Shown piece after piece: positions 1 to 9,700 of a stretch of 64,000 nt of DNA. Under the pieces are notes generated by a model that was not told the origin of the DNA, did no database searches, and saw only the letters and a program-made list of their open reading frames with translations. The translations under genes and the position numbers were made by a program. This stretch comes from Thalassobacillus devorans (GTDB lineage Bacteria > Bacillota > Bacilli > Bacillales > Halobacillaceae). Location: positions 62,001 through 126,000 of the forward strand of contig NZ_JAASRY010000003.1 in the NCBI RefSeq assembly GCF_011761345.1. Direction: 5' to 3'. The number at the start of each line of letters is the position of its first letter. The stretch's first letter is position 1.

Positions 1-469
1 CTGGAACACCACGCTCAAACTTTTGGTAATGAACCTTGCCATCCCGGTGGACAAACACTTCCAAATAAGTCGAAAGGGCGTTGACGACAGAGGCGCCTAC
101 ACCATGCAGCCCGCCGGATACTTTATAACCACCGCCACCGAATTTACCACCGGCGTGAAGGACGGTCATGATTACTTCTACGGCCGGACGTCCCGCTTTC
201 TCGTGCATACCGACTGGAATTCCACGGCCATTGTCAGTAACCGTAATGCTGTTGTCTTCTTCGATGATGACCTGGATTTTATCGCAATAACCGGCCATTG
301 CTTCATCGATACTGTTATCGACGATTTCCCATACGAGATGATGAAGTCCTTTTTCATTGGTTGAACCGATATACATACCCGGACGTTTACGGACTGCTTC
401 TAAACCTTCTAATACCTGTATCTGATTCTCATCATAAGATTCGCGATTTTTCATTGCTTCTTCACTCAC
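1..469 (-). CDS. gyrB: DNA gyrase subunit B, N-terminal part (runs off the window)
   Basis: The first 156 residues of the ATPase subunit of DNA gyrase are present; the rest lies beyond the left edge. The GHKL ATP-binding fold is visible: the Mg-binding helix ([14 protein letters not shown]), the DNGRGIP loop and the [14 protein letters not shown] glycine-rich lid. A GTG at 469 is chosen because it gives the usual [18 protein letters not shown]-type start and has AGGTG seven bases upstream. It follows remB and recF in the standard Bacillus order, so it is probably the last gene of a dnaA-proximal group before gyrA. Nothing is unusual in the visible part. Confidence 0.96.
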   Translation of the reverse strand, partial: MSEEAMKNRESYDENQIQVLEGLEAVRKRPGMYIGSTNEKGLHHLVWEIVDNSIDEAMAGYCDKIQVIIEEDNSITVTDNGRGIPVGMHEKAGRPAVEVIMTVLHAGGKFGGGGYKVSGGLHGVGASVVNALSTYLEVFVHRDGKVHYQKFERGVP

Positions 470-546
470 GGTTTTTCACCTACATTCCCTCCAGAAGTTA
501 TCGTTCCCATCCTGGAAAAATATCTCTTTAAACGCTGTGTCTTTCC

Positions 547-837
547 TCATACTTCTTCTTCGATGATTTCAGAGAAATCTTCTAATTTATTTAAAGTGGC
601 CATCATATTGGCACGTTTTTTCAACGTCATGACAGACAAGGGGCTGAAGTAGATCCGGTCCTCGGTGATAACGATCGCCTTCGCTTCCTGTGTCTGCATT
701 TCTACGACATTTTTTTCTTTCCTCTGGTTGTAAATCATTTCTTCGATGATAGATGAGGAAGAAATCAAGTTGTGATCAATGATAGCCACCACATCTTTCG
801 AACGAATTACTTGATCGTCACCGATATGAATGAACAA
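547..837 (-). CDS. remB: extracellular matrix regulator RemB (DUF370)
   Basis: A 96-residue DUF370 protein of the RemA/RemB family. Its position between recF and gyrB is that of B. subtilis yaaB (remB), linked there to activation of biofilm matrix genes. The conserved N-terminal IHIGDDQVIRSKDV and the central IYFSPLSVMTLKKR are visible. The start is TTG at 837, preceded by GAGGTGG; no ATG fits the family start. It begins 9 bases after the recF stop, which suggests translation from the same message. The family role is known from B. subtilis; function in this organism is inferred. Confidence 0.9.
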   Translation of the reverse strand: MFIHIGDDQVIRSKDVVAIIDHNLISSSSIIEEMIYNQRKEKNVVEMQTQEAKAIVITEDRIYFSPLSVMTLKKRANMMATLNKLEDFSEIIEEEV

Positions 838-846
838 CGTTCCACC

Positions 847-1965
847 TCATTTCTGGATTTCTATTGTGCCGTTTTCGACACGAAAAATTTCTGCCTCTTT
901 CAACACGTGATGCTCTATCCCATCGATACTAGTCGTCGACACAAATGTCTGGACCTTCCCTTGAATCGTATGGAGCAAATGAGACTGCCGGAAGTCGTCC
1001 AGCTCACTAAGGACATCATCGAGAAGCAAAATGGGATATTCTCCCACTTCACTATGAATCAGTTCAATTTCTGCCAGTTTCAAAGATAAAGCAGTTGTCC
1101 GCTGCTGCCCCTGAGAACCATAGGTTTGTACATCTTTTCCATTCACATGAAAAATAAGGTCATCACGATGAGGGCCGGCCAGGGTAGTCCCGCGGTCTAT
1201 TTCCTTATCTTCGATTTTGGAAAACTTTTCTTGATATCTATTACTAATTGTTTCCAAATCCATAGCTTCTGATACTTCTACACTGGCATCATAAAGAACT
1301 TCCAGCTGTTCGAGCTGTCTGCTGATGCTTTCATGAATCGGACCAGCCCAGTTTCTAAGCAGCTTCAAAAATTTGAAACGACGTTCAAGCAGGGTGCTTG
1401 CATGCTCAATCAACTGATCAGTCAGGACATACAGCATCGTTTTGTCGGTCCGACGATGACGCTGCAAGTCTTTTAACAGGTGATTGCGCTGCTTCAACAC
1501 CTTCTGATACTGGCCTAAATGGTAAATGTAAGCAGGCTGGATCTGGCCTATTTCCATGTCAATAAACCTACGACGCACCTGAGGACTCCCTTTGACAAGG
1601 TTCAGATCCTCAGGTGCAAACATAACGACATTCAACGCCCCGATATAGTCACTGAGGCGTTTCTGTTCCAAATGATTCAGCTTTGCTTTTTTTCCTTTTT
1701 TCGAAAGGATGATTTCTAATGGAAATCGACGGTTGCGTTTATATATACTACCTTCTATTTTAGCATACTCTTCGTCCCATTGGATAAGTTCCTTATCTCT
1801 TGGCGTACGATGAGACTTGGTAAATGCTAGCAGGTAGATGGCTTCCATAAGATTCGTTTTCCCCTGGGCATTCTCTCCGATAATGACGTTGACCTTATCG
1901 TCGAATTCCAGTTGGATACGCTCATAGTTACGGAATGATCTCAGCTTGATATCTTTAATATACAT
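847..1965 (-). CDS. recF: DNA replication/repair ATPase RecF
   Basis: The 372 residues match the usual RecF length. RecF is an SMC/ABC-like ATPase that works with RecO and RecR to load RecA at gapped DNA. Walker A is GENAQGKT at residues 30-37, the ABC signature region is [15 protein letters not shown] near residue 285, and Walker B is [12 protein letters not shown] near residue 312. The ATG has AAAGGAA six bases upstream. It lies between yaaA and remB in the standard dnaA-gyrB cluster order. All motifs needed for ATP binding are intact. Confidence 0.97.
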   Translation of the reverse strand: MYIKDIKLRSFRNYERIQLEFDDKVNVIIGENAQGKTNLMEAIYLLAFTKSHRTPRDKELIQWDEEYAKIEGSIYKRNRRFPLEIILSKKGKKAKLNHLEQKRLSDYIGALNVVMFAPEDLNLVKGSPQVRRRFIDMEIGQIQPAYIYHLGQYQKVLKQRNHLLKDLQRHRRTDKTMLYVLTDQLIEHASTLLERRFKFLKLLRNWAGPIHESISRQLEQLEVLYDASVEVSEAMDLETISNRYQEKFSKIEDKEIDRGTTLAGPHRDDLIFHVNGKDVQTYGSQGQQRTTALSLKLAEIELIHSEVGEYPILLLDDVLSELDDFRQSHLLHTIQGKVQTFVSTTSIDGIEHHVLKEAEIFRVENGTIEIQK

Positions 1966-1991
1966 CTGAATTTCCTTTCAACCGCACAGGT

Positions 1992-2213
1992 TCAACCTTC
2001 ACGTACGACTTCGAAGCTCCCCAATCCGGGAATTTCCACCACATCGCCCGCATACAATTTTCTCCCGCGGCGATTTTCTAATTCATTGTTGACATAAACT
2101 TCATATTCCGAAAGAAAAACTTTGACCATTCCGCCAGATTCGACAATATTTGCCAATTTAAGAAATTGTCCCAGCTGGATATAATCAGTGGAAATTTCTA
2201 TTTTATCGTCCAT
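1992..2213 (-). CDS. yaaA: S4-domain RNA-binding protein YaaA
   Basis: A small protein of 73 residues consisting of one S4 RNA-binding domain (KIEISTDYIQLGQFLKLANI, then GDVVEIPGLGSFEVV). Family members sit between dnaN and recF in nearly all Firmicutes and have been tied to ribosome assembly. I chose the ATG at 2213, which has AGGGTGAG just upstream; a TTG six codons earlier is possible but has no clear ribosome-binding site. It is separated from dnaN by a terminator, so it may have its own promoter or depend on read-through. Confidence 0.9.
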   Translation of the reverse strand: MDDKIEISTDYIQLGQFLKLANIVESGGMVKVFLSEYEVYVNNELENRRGRKLYAGDVVEIPGLGSFEVVREG

Positions 2214-2334
2214 TATTCTCACCCTAACCAAGTAGTTTGCCTATCTTTCTATTTTACTAAAAAAAAGCAGTAAAGAAAAGGATGAGCCTACTTATAAAAA
2301 TGTGCTGCCCCATTTCCATGTTATCCGTATCTAA

Positions 2335-2372
2335 AAAAGAGCCGGACGCTGGTTGGACGTCGGCTCTTTTGG
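2335..2372 (-). terminator. rho-independent terminator of dnaA-dnaN
   Basis: On the minus strand GAGCCGACGTC pairs with a downstream GCGTCCGGCTC with one bulge, and is followed by six T. It lies 8 bases after the dnaN stop codon. Confidence 0.75.
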
Positions 2373-2378
2373 AATAAA

Positions 2379-3521
2379 TTAGTAGGTACGGACAGGAAGG
2401 ATCAGCTGTAGTACTTGGTCATTGTCGATAGCGCGGATCAGGAATGGGCGCATAGCACCAGTGAATTCCACTTTTACCTGGTCACTTCCGACTGCTTTCA
2501 ACGCATCCATCATATATTTAGCACTGAAAGAAATCTTCAATTCTTCTCCTTCAATTGATTCGGCAGCCACTTCTTCCACAACATTCCCTACTTCCGGTGA
2601 GTTACCGTTGATTTCTATTTGTTCGCCGCCTTTGGTAATTAGTCGTACAACATTGTTCCGATTTTCTCTTGCCAATAATGAAGCACGGTCAATCGACTGG
2701 AGTAATTCTTTGGCATCAATCGTCACTACGGTCTTACTTTCATCCGGAATCAGCCGGGATGTCTCTGGATAATTTCCATCCAGCAAGCGTGATAAGAAAT
2801 AAAGATTCTTCGTACGGAAGAGGATTTGGTTATCTGTCACACTGATCTCAATTGTCTGCTCAGAATCCGCCAGAATCTTATTCAACTCGGTCAAACTTTT
2901 TCCAGGAATAACGACATGGTTGAATGAAATTTCCGTTTCCTGATTTTCAAGCGGAAGTTTTCTTGAAGCAAGACGGTGGCTGTCTGTAGCTGTAAATTGT
3001 AATATTCCATCTTCTATTTTGACATTGACACCAGTAAGAATGGGACGTGTTTCAGAAGTGGAGACAGCAAATACAGTCTGACGAATCAAGTTTTTCAATA
3101 GATCGATCGGTAGTTCGAAGCTGTCCTCTGCATGCAGTTGCGGCAGTTGTGGATATTCTTCGGCATCCTGACCATTCAGGTGAAATTCAGCACTTCCAGA
3201 CCGGATCGTAACATTACGGTGATCGTCTGTTTCGATTTCCACTGTGTTTTGGGGAAGCTTTCTAACAATATCCGGAAAGTATTTGGCCTGTAATACAATG
3301 CTTCCTGGTTCAATTTGTTCAACATAGACAATGCCATCTTCCTCAGCCGGAATGAACGATTCAATCGAAATATCAGAATCACTTCCAGTAAGCTTTACAC
3401 CTTGTTCACCTGCTTCTAATTTCATCCCTGTAAGAATCGGTATCGTTGTCCGGGAAGAAATTGCCTTCATGACATTTTGAACGCTTTCCATCAATTGTTC
3501 GCGTTGGATGATGAATTTCAT
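2379..3521 (-). CDS. dnaN: DNA polymerase III sliding clamp (beta subunit)
   Basis: The 380 residues cover all three clamp domains. The protein forms the dimeric ring that tethers DNA polymerase III and other clamp-binding proteins to DNA. Recognisable landmarks are the N-terminal MKFIIQREQLMESVQNV, the middle FAVSTSETRPILTGVN and the C-terminal LILPVRTY that lines the protein-binding cleft. AGGAGG lies 8 bases before the ATG. It is downstream of dnaA, separated by the second DnaA-box region, and is probably co-transcribed with dnaA. Confidence 0.98.
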   Translation of the reverse strand: MKFIIQREQLMESVQNVMKAISSRTTIPILTGMKLEAGEQGVKLTGSDSDISIESFIPAEEDGIVYVEQIEPGSIVLQAKYFPDIVRKLPQNTVEIETDDHRNVTIRSGSAEFHLNGQDAEEYPQLPQLHAEDSFELPIDLLKNLIRQTVFAVSTSETRPILTGVNVKIEDGILQFTATDSHRLASRKLPLENQETEISFNHVVIPGKSLTELNKILADSEQTIEISVTDNQILFRTKNLYFLSRLLDGNYPETSRLIPDESKTVVTIDAKELLQSIDRASLLARENRNNVVRLITKGGEQIEINGNSPEVGNVVEEVAAESIEGEELKISFSAKYMMDALKAVGSDQVKVEFTGAMRPFLIRAIDNDQVLQLILPVRTY

Positions 3522-3695
3522 TAAAAAATCCTCCTAATGAGTCATTATATATATTTATGTTTAATAAAAAAATCGTAGCAGTAGTAATAGGCGCTGTGTA
3601 TATGTGGATAACCATGGTTAAACTGCAGTAGACACAGTCTACCCACATGTGGATAGACTGTTGATGACTTTGAACAAGTTATACACATATTAACG
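3522..3695. promoter_or_regulatory. dnaA-dnaN intergenic DnaA-box region (incC/DUE side of oriC)
   Basis: In the bipartite Bacillus origin the box group between dnaA and dnaN carries the DNA-unwinding element. Here there is one consensus DnaA box TGTGGATAA at 3603-3611, near-matches TGTGGATAG at 3648-3656 and TTATACACA at 3679-3687, and an AT-rich run at about 3541-3575 next to dnaN that could be the unwinding element. The bipartite architecture is established knowledge for B. subtilis; its use here is inferred. Confidence 0.75.
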
Positions 3696-5051
3696 TTAGT
3701 GAGATTTCAGTCGTTCTTTCAATTCATCGAGTTCACGCTGCAGATTCTGATCTTCAGCCAGCATCTTTGAAATTTTTTCATGCGCATGGATGACCGTGGT
3801 ATGGTCTCTTCCCCCAAATTCCTCTCCGATCTTCGGTAAAGAAAAATCAGTAAGTTCACGAGATAAGAACATAGCAATCTGACGAGGAAAAGCTACTTGT
3901 TTGGTACGTTTCTTTGCAGCAAAATCTTCTAAACGGACATTGTATTTTTCTCCGACCATTTCCTGAATCGCTTCAATGGTAATCACTTTCGGCTGGGAGC
4001 TCGGAATAATATCTTTCAATGCTTCTGCTGCCAATGAGGCATTGATATCGCGATTAATTAAGGAAGAATAAGCAACAACACGTATAAGAGCACCTTCAAG
4101 TTCGCGAATATTGGTATCAATTTGATTGGCGATATAAAGCATCACTTCATTCGGGATATCGAGCCCTTCCGCTTTCGCTTTTTTGCGGAGAATGGCGATC
4201 CGTGTTTCCAAATCTGGTGGAGTAATATCTGTAATCAGGCCCCATTCGAATCGGGACCGGAGTCTGTCTTCCAGTGTTGGGATCTCCTTTGGAGGACGGT
4301 CACTGCTAATGACAATCTGTTTACTTTCTTCATGTAAGGTATTGAATGTATGGAAAAACTCCTCCTGGGTCTGTTCTTTCCCTGCCAGGAATTGAATATC
4401 GTCAATTAATAGGACGTCGACACTTCGATATTTATTTCGAAAGTTGACGGCTTTATTATCACGAATAGAATTAATGAATTCGTTGGTGAATTTTTCAGAA
4501 GATAGATAGACTACTTTCGCATTTGGATTATGATCCAGTACATAATGACCGATGGCGTGCATCAAGTGAGTCTTGCCCAGTCCTACTCCTCCATAAATGA
4601 ATAGCGGGTTATATGCTTTGGCCGGTGCTTCCGCTACTGCCAACGATGCCGCGTGTGCAAAACGGTTGCCAGATCCGATTACAAATGTATCGAACGTGTA
4701 CTTAGAATTGAGCATACTTTGCGGAGATTCCTCTCCATCATTCTGCTTTACGTCCGGTATCTTTTTTGCGGCCAGCTTTACATCGTCCATCGATTGTTCC
4801 TTATTTTCAGGAATGATGAATCTTGTATTCAATTCCGCCCCGGTAACTTCATAAACTGTTTCGCTGATCAATTTGGAATATTGGTTCTCAAGCCAATCGC
4901 GTGCAAATTCATTGGGAGCTACTATGGTTAAGGTATTTTCCTGCAATGAATCGGCTTTTGTCGCCTTTAACCAGGTTTCAAAGCTTGGCTTGCTGATTTT
5001 CTCCTTCATTTTCTCTAAGGTGCTGTCCCAGAGTTCATGAATATTTTCCAA
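3696..5051 (-). CDS. dnaA: chromosomal replication initiator DnaA
   Basis: The 451-residue initiator binds DnaA boxes, oligomerises with ATP and opens oriC. Domain I is seen at the N-terminus ([23 protein letters not shown]). The AAA+ domain has Walker A GGVGLGKT near residue 154 and Walker [11 protein letters not shown]. The C-terminal DNA-binding domain has the signature [15 protein letters not shown]. The start is TTG at 5051, giving the family-typical MENIHELW, with GGGGTGAG upstream. It is transcribed divergently from rpmH across oriC. Boxes on both sides of the gene fit autoregulation and a bipartite origin. Confidence 0.98.
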   Translation of the reverse strand: MENIHELWDSTLEKMKEKISKPSFETWLKATKADSLQENTLTIVAPNEFARDWLENQYSKLISETVYEVTGAELNTRFIIPENKEQSMDDVKLAAKKIPDVKQNDGEESPQSMLNSKYTFDTFVIGSGNRFAHAASLAVAEAPAKAYNPLFIYGGVGLGKTHLMHAIGHYVLDHNPNAKVVYLSSEKFTNEFINSIRDNKAVNFRNKYRSVDVLLIDDIQFLAGKEQTQEEFFHTFNTLHEESKQIVISSDRPPKEIPTLEDRLRSRFEWGLITDITPPDLETRIAILRKKAKAEGLDIPNEVMLYIANQIDTNIRELEGALIRVVAYSSLINRDINASLAAEALKDIIPSSQPKVITIEAIQEMVGEKYNVRLEDFAAKKRTKQVAFPRQIAMFLSRELTDFSLPKIGEEFGGRDHTTVIHAHEKISKMLAEDQNLQRELDELKERLKSH

Positions 5052-5280
5052 ATCGTCTCACCCCTTTCCTCCAGTAACACGTAAAATTAGAAAAACTTTG
5101 CTTATCGTCAGATCCCTATGGAAGCTCGCTTTTCTTATAGATTTCCCATAACTAAGATGAACGTTCTTAAAAGTGCAAAAAACCTTCCGTTCTCTTTTTC
5201 GAACGAAAGAAAGAGCTCGAAAGGCTGCGATGTATAATGTTTGTACAATCCTATTCAGGAAAATTATATTTAATTGGTGT
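5052..5280 (-). promoter_or_regulatory. dnaA: dnaA upstream region
   Basis: A 229-base leader between dnaA and the main DnaA-box array. On the minus strand a TATACA-like -10 occurs at about 5230-5236, but the matching -35 is poor, so the promoter is only a candidate. No gene is seen here. Confidence 0.4.
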
Positions 5281-5660
5281 GGATGGAAAAAACAGTTCAC
5301 ACTCCAATTTCCGACAACTTATTTTCATTTTCCACAAGTCTGTGAATAACTTTAAAAACAAGCATGTGTATAGCTATCCACAGTTTATCCACAGTCTGTG
5401 GAGAACATTTTATCCAGAGAACTTTTTCCCAAGGTTAAAACACAAATATGATACCAGATAAATCCTTGTGTTGCAACGGTTTTTGAATGTTTATCCACAA
5501 TCACAACAGCTTGTAGACAGAAAATATCCACAATACTATATTTTGTGATTAGCTTGTCAATATTTGTTGTGGATAGTCAGAATGCGTCGAAAAATATATT
5601 AACATTGCCTGTGGATTAATTACAAAAGTAGATTGTATAGCATTTGAAATACCTTGTAAA
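5281..5660. other. oriC: chromosomal origin of replication oriC, DnaA-box array (incA/incB side)
   Basis: About ten DnaA boxes are packed in under 300 bases. Perfect TTATCCACA is at 5385-5393 and 5491-5499. Near-perfect boxes are CTATCCACA 5374-5382, TGTGAATAA 5341-5349, TGTGTATAG 5365-5373, TGTGGAGAA 5397-5405, TTATCCAGA 5410-5418, ATATCCACA 5524-5532, TGTGGATAG 5568-5576 and TGTGGATTA 5610-5618. The array sits between divergent dnaA and rpmH, the standard Bacillus oriC location. Boxes were read by eye; the exact limits are approximate. Confidence 0.93.
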
Positions 5661-5785
5661 ATAGAGTTGGCGAGTTGTTATGATACAGCCTGTTATATAA
5701 CGCCTGGCGGCTGGGTCTGAGGAAAGTTTTTAGGGACGGAGAGAAGTTCGATCCAGTTAATCTTCGAATTAATATAATTATAGAG

Positions 5786-5815
5786 TTGACATTTTTGTTA
5801 TGGTTTATTTATAAT
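5786..5815 (+). promoter_or_regulatory. rpmH: sigma-A type promoter of rpmH
   Basis: A perfect TTGACA at 5786-5791 and a perfect TATAAT at 5810-5815 are separated by 18 bases. The promoter is 60 bases before rpmH and should drive rpmH-rnpA and possibly spoIIIJ-jag. Confidence 0.85.
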
Positions 5816-5850
5816 TGTTTAGACTGCCTTTTAGCATTTAGAAATTTTAA

Positions 5851-6009
<159 letters not shown>

Positions 6010-6010
6010 G

Positions 6011-6038
6011 CCACTGAATGAAGTCAGTGGTCTTTTTT
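6011..6038 (+). terminator. attenuating terminator between rpmH and rnpA
   Basis: CCACTGA pairs with TCAGTGG around a six-base loop and is followed by TCTTTTTTCT. rnpA begins 26 bases later, so it probably acts as a partial terminator. Confidence 0.7.
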
Positions 6039-6063
6039 CTCGTTATTATGGAGGAATAAGCTC

Positions 6064-6423
6064 ATGAGGAAAGAATACCGAATCAAAAAAAATGAAGAAT
6101 TCCAGCAAGTTTTCAAAAATGGAAAATCGTTTGCCAATCGGCAATTAGTTCTCTATTACTTGAAAAAGGAAAAACAGGAACACTTCCGGATCGGCTTGTC
6201 TGTGAGCAAACGTATTGGTGTTGCGGTTGTCAGGAACCAGATCAAGCGATACTTAAGACAAGCCTTCCATGAGCTTGAAAATACGATTGATCCCAGATAT
6301 GATTTAGTTATTATCGCCCGTAAACCGACGAAAGATATGGATTTTCACCAGGTAAAAAAGAGTCTCACCCATGTTTTGTCGAAATCAAGGTTATTATCGA
6401 AAGAAAAGAAGTCTAAGATATAA
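6064..6423 (+). CDS. rnpA: ribonuclease P protein component
   Basis: The 119-residue basic protein partners the RNase P RNA to mature tRNA 5' ends. The N-terminal [22 protein letters not shown] and the conserved basic helix ([19 protein letters not shown]) that contains the RNR-type RNA-binding motif are visible. ATGGAGGAATAAGCTC precedes the ATG. It is placed between rpmH and spoIIIJ as in nearly all bacteria. Length and motifs are normal. Confidence 0.97.
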   Translation: MRKEYRIKKNEEFQQVFKNGKSFANRQLVLYYLKKEKQEHFRIGLSVSKRIGVAVVRNQIKRYLRQAFHELENTIDPRYDLVIIARKPTKDMDFHQVKKSLTHVLSKSRLLSKEKKSKI

Positions 6424-6501
6424 TATAGAATTGTCTGATATGAAAATGCTAAAATGTTAAATAGAAAAGTAAATGAGTCAGGGAGTAAGGAGGAAGGGAC
6501 G

Positions 6502-7266
6502 TTGCGTAAAAAGGTCTTGTGGCTGTTAGCCATGACTGGAATACTTACCATCCTCTCAGGATGTACGCAGGTAAATGAAAACATCACAGCTGAGAGTACT
6601 GGTTTTTGGAATGAATATGTAGTTTGGCCGCTATCACAATCAATCGAGTTTTTTGCAGATATTACTGGTGAGAGCTATGGTCTGTCGATCATCATCATCA
6701 CCATTATCATCCGTCTGGTTTTGCTTCCGCTTAACGTCAAGCAATTGAAGAGTTCAAAAGCGATGCAGGATATTCAACCGGAATTACAGGAGCTGCGTGA
6801 AAAGTTCAGCTCAAAAGACGCACAGACACAACAAAAACTTCAGCAGGAAACAATGCAGTTGTTTCAAAAACATGGCGTGAACCCATTAGCCGGATGTTTG
6901 CCATTGATTGTCCAAATGCCGATTTTGATCGGTTTTTACCATGCAATCATGCGTACATCTGAGGTAGCGACCCATAGCTTTTTGTGGATGCAGCTTGGCG
7001 AACCAAGTTATATTTTGGCGATCGTAACAGCGGGCACCACTTTCCTTCAGCAAAAGCTGATGATGGCTGGTTCAACTGCCATGCAAAATCCACAAATGAC
7101 AATGATGCTTTACCTAATGCCGATCATGATTGGTACATTTGCATTCTTTTTCCCATCAGCACTAGCCCTGTACTGGGTAGTAGGTAACTTGTTTATGATC
7201 GCACAGACGCTTTTCATCCGTAAACCGATGATGAAAGAACAAGAAACGGGAGGAAAAACTAAGTGA
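6502..7266 (+). CDS. spoIIIJ: membrane protein insertase YidC/OxaA (SpoIIIJ type)
   Basis: The 254-residue lipoprotein insertase places membrane proteins into the bilayer, alone or with SecYEG; in B. subtilis the SpoIIIJ paralogue is also needed for sporulation. I start at the TTG at 6502, which has AAGGAGGA eight bases upstream; upstream in-frame ATGs lack a good site. A lipobox LSGC puts the lipidated cysteine at residue 21. The conserved membrane arginine lies in [14 protein letters not shown], and further TM helices follow. It overlaps the start of jag by four bases, implying translational coupling. Confidence 0.95.
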   Translation: MRKKVLWLLAMTGILTILSGCTQVNENITAESTGFWNEYVVWPLSQSIEFFADITGESYGLSIIIITIIIRLVLLPLNVKQLKSSKAMQDIQPELQELREKFSSKDAQTQQKLQQETMQLFQKHGVNPLAGCLPLIVQMPILIGFYHAIMRTSEVATHSFLWMQLGEPSYILAIVTAGTTFLQQKLMMAGSTAMQNPQMTMMLYLMPIMIGTFAFFFPSALALYWVVGNLFMIAQTLFIRKPMMKEQETGGKTK

Positions 7267-8003
7267 AGCAAATAACTGCTACTGGACAAACAGTTGAGGA
7301 AGCGGTCCAATCAGCGTTAGAGCAGTTACAAACATCAAGGGACCTTGTAGAAGTCGAAATTATTGATGAAGGTAAGAAGGGATTTCTTGGTTTTGGCAGC
7401 AAGCCGTCGATTGTAAAAGTATCGAAGGTGCATGCAAAAGAAGAGACTCCTGAACAAGAAGTAAACACAGAACTGAAAAAGCAGGAAACAGTACCAGATA
7501 TAAACATCAACGTACAAGCAGAAACAGAAGAATCTGAAACTGAACTGCCTGCCCATGATCCGATCGAAGAAGCAGAACGATATATCAAAGCAATTGCTTC
7601 AGATATGGGTGCCTCCGTCGAAGTAAAAACTACCGTTAACGGCCGAGAAGTTCATTTTGAGCTGATTGGCGATAAGATTGCTTTATTGATCGGCAAACGC
7701 GGACAGACATTGAACGCCCTGCAGTACTTACTGCATTTGACGATCAATCGTTATACCGATCAGTACTATACAGCAGTTTTGGATGCAGAAGGTTATCGAA
7801 ATCGCCGGAAAGCTACGCTGGAAACACTAGCGAGCAGATTATCCGAAAAAGCGTTGAAGTCCAATCAGGATGTCAAGCTCGAACCGATGCCGTCTTATGA
7901 ACGGAAAATCATCCATACCGCCCTACAGAATAATCGAAAAGTTGAAACTTATTCTGCCGGGAATGAACCGAAGCGGTATGTCGTGATTCGTCCTTCAAAA
8001 TAA
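7263..8003 (+). CDS. jag: RNA-binding protein Jag/KhpB (SpoIIIJ-associated)
   Basis: A 246-residue protein with three recognisable parts: an N-terminal Jag domain (about 1-50), an acidic linker (about 60-105) and a KH domain ([23 protein letters not shown]) followed by an R3H domain at the C-terminus. Family members bind RNA, partner KhpA and affect cell elongation. Translation starts at a GTG that shares bases with the spoIIIJ stop (GTGA), so the two are coupled. A terminator follows immediately. Confidence 0.94.
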   Translation: MKQITATGQTVEEAVQSALEQLQTSRDLVEVEIIDEGKKGFLGFGSKPSIVKVSKVHAKEETPEQEVNTELKKQETVPDININVQAETEESETELPAHDPIEEAERYIKAIASDMGASVEVKTTVNGREVHFELIGDKIALLIGKRGQTLNALQYLLHLTINRYTDQYYTAVLDAEGYRNRRKATLETLASRLSEKALKSNQDVKLEPMPSYERKIIHTALQNNRKVETYSAGNEPKRYVVIRPSK

Positions 8004-8015
8004 ATATTAAAGTAT

Positions 8016-8046
8016 TCCGTCAGCGTTGCTGGCGGATATTTTTTTG
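8016..8046 (+). terminator. rho-independent terminator after jag
   Basis: TCCGTCAGC pairs with GCTGGCGGA (one G-T pair) over a three-base loop, followed by a T-rich run. Confidence 0.85.
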
Positions 8047-8114
8047 TTTTGGGTAAGCAGTCTGGTTTTCCATTGCGGTCAGTATAAGGAATAAAGGAGT
8101 TACCGAAACTATAG

Positions 8115-8242
8115 TTATGCACATGTGGATAATCGGATTAGTGTTTCTTTTGTTATAGAGTTGTTGATATCTTTTCAAATGATAGGGAGATATGGTAATC
8201 TAATAAGTTAGTGACAATAGAAATTATATGTTCTGTGGATAA
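8115..8242. promoter_or_regulatory. DnaA-box group upstream of mnmE
   Basis: Two perfect TGTGGATAA boxes lie at 8124-8132 and 8234-8242. The first is back to back with TTATGCACA (one mismatch) at 8115-8123. This is the jag-mnmE (thdF/trmE) intergenic region, which is one of the few DnaA-bound loci outside oriC known in B. subtilis. The rest of the 295-base gap (8004-8298) contains the jag terminator and AT-rich sequence with no clear promoter. Confidence 0.75.
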
Positions 8243-8298
8243 CTGATATATACAGCTTTTATTATAGATGTTAACAGAGAAAGAAGGAGGTGGGCGGA

Positions 8299-9675
8299 AT
8301 GGAAACAGATACTATTACGGCGATATCGACGCCGATGGGGGAAGGAGCGATTGCCATCGTCCGGTTGAGCGGACCTGATGCCCTGTCGATTTCTAATGAT
8401 TTATTTCTGGGGAAGGATTTGACCAAAGTTGAATCCCATACGATGCACTACGGGAAAATCATCGATCCGGAAACCGATGAAGTCGCTGAAGAGGTAATGG
8501 TTTCGATCATGCAGGCACCGAAGACTTTTACAAGAGAAGATGTCGTAGAAATTAACTGTCACGGCGGATTGGTTTCTGTTAATCGTGTTCTTGAAATTGT
8601 ATTGGCTAAAGGAGCGCGTCTTGCCGAGCCAGGTGAATTCACAAAGCGTGCATTTTTAAATGGACGAATTGACCTTTCCCAGGCAGAAGCGGTTATGGAT
8701 CTGATCCGTGCCAAAACAGACAGAGCAATGAATGTCGCCTTGAAGCAGATGGACGGCCGGTTGTCGAAGCTGATCCAAAGTCTCCGACAGCAATTATTAG
8801 AAACACTTGCCCATGTGGAAGTGAATATTGATTATCCGGAATATGATGACGTCGAAGAGATGTCACATAACCTGATGGAAGAAAAAACGCAAGAGGTCCT
8901 GGTAGAAGTGAAAAAGCTGCTTCAGACCGCCCAGCAGGGGAAAATTCTTCGCGAAGGACTGGCGACCGCAATCATCGGCCGGCCGAATGTCGGTAAATCT
9001 TCGTTGATGAATGCGCTCGTCCATGAAAATAAAGCGATTGTCACGGAGATACCAGGGACCACTCGTGATGTGATTGAGGAATATGTCAATGTCCGTGGTG
9101 TACCGCTTCGCCTTGTCGATACGGCCGGTATTCGCGAGACGGAAGATATTGTCGAACGGATTGGTGTTGAAAAGTCCCGTCAGGTTTTGAAAGAAGCGGA
9201 TCTGATTCTGCTTGTGTTAAACTATGGGGATGAACTGACAGAAGAAGATGAGAAACTCTTTGAAGCGGTCAGGGATTTAGATGTGATCGTCATCGTCAAT
9301 AAAACCGATCTCGAACAGCGTCTGGACATGGACACAGTAAAGCAGCTGGCACAGGAGCATCCGGTCATCACGACCGCTCTCCTGCATGAAAAAGGGATCG
9401 ATGAACTGGAACAGGCGATTTCACAAGTGTTCTTTGAAGGTGAATTGGATACAGGAGATATGACATATGTGTCGAATGTCCGCCATGTCCAACTCTTAAA
9501 ACAGGCGCGACAGGCGCTTGAAGATGCATTGAATGGCATGGAAATGGACATGCCGATTGATGTCGTACAAATAGATGTGACGCGGACATGGGAAATCCTC
9601 GGAGAAATCGTTGGGGATACGGTCCATGAAAGCTTGATCGATCAGCTGTTTTCCCAATTCTGTTTAGGAAAATAA
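8299..9675 (+). CDS. mnmE: tRNA uridine-5-carboxymethylaminomethyl modification GTPase MnmE
   Basis: The 458-residue GTPase acts with MnmG to modify wobble uridine 34 of several tRNAs. The N-terminal folate-binding domain begins [16 protein letters not shown]. The G domain follows with G1 GRPNVGKS at residues 227-234, then GTTRD, DTAGI and NKTD. The protein ends in the catalytic FCLGK motif. I use the ATG at 8299, eight bases after AAGGAGGTG; a GTG three codons earlier overlaps the ribosome-binding site. It is followed 25 bases later by mnmG. Confidence 0.97.
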   Translation: METDTITAISTPMGEGAIAIVRLSGPDALSISNDLFLGKDLTKVESHTMHYGKIIDPETDEVAEEVMVSIMQAPKTFTREDVVEINCHGGLVSVNRVLEIVLAKGARLAEPGEFTKRAFLNGRIDLSQAEAVMDLIRAKTDRAMNVALKQMDGRLSKLIQSLRQQLLETLAHVEVNIDYPEYDDVEEMSHNLMEEKTQEVLVEVKKLLQTAQQGKILREGLATAIIGRPNVGKSSLMNALVHENKAIVTEIPGTTRDVIEEYVNVRGVPLRLVDTAGIRETEDIVERIGVEKSRQVLKEADLILLVLNYGDELTEEDEKLFEAVRDLDVIVIVNKTDLEQRLDMDTVKQLAQEHPVITTALLHEKGIDELEQAISQVFFEGELDTGDMTYVSNVRHVQLLKQARQALEDALNGMEMDMPIDVVQIDVTRTWEILGEIVGDTVHESLIDQLFSQFCLGK

Positions 9676-9700
9676 TTATTAAAAGGAGAGACAACAACCA

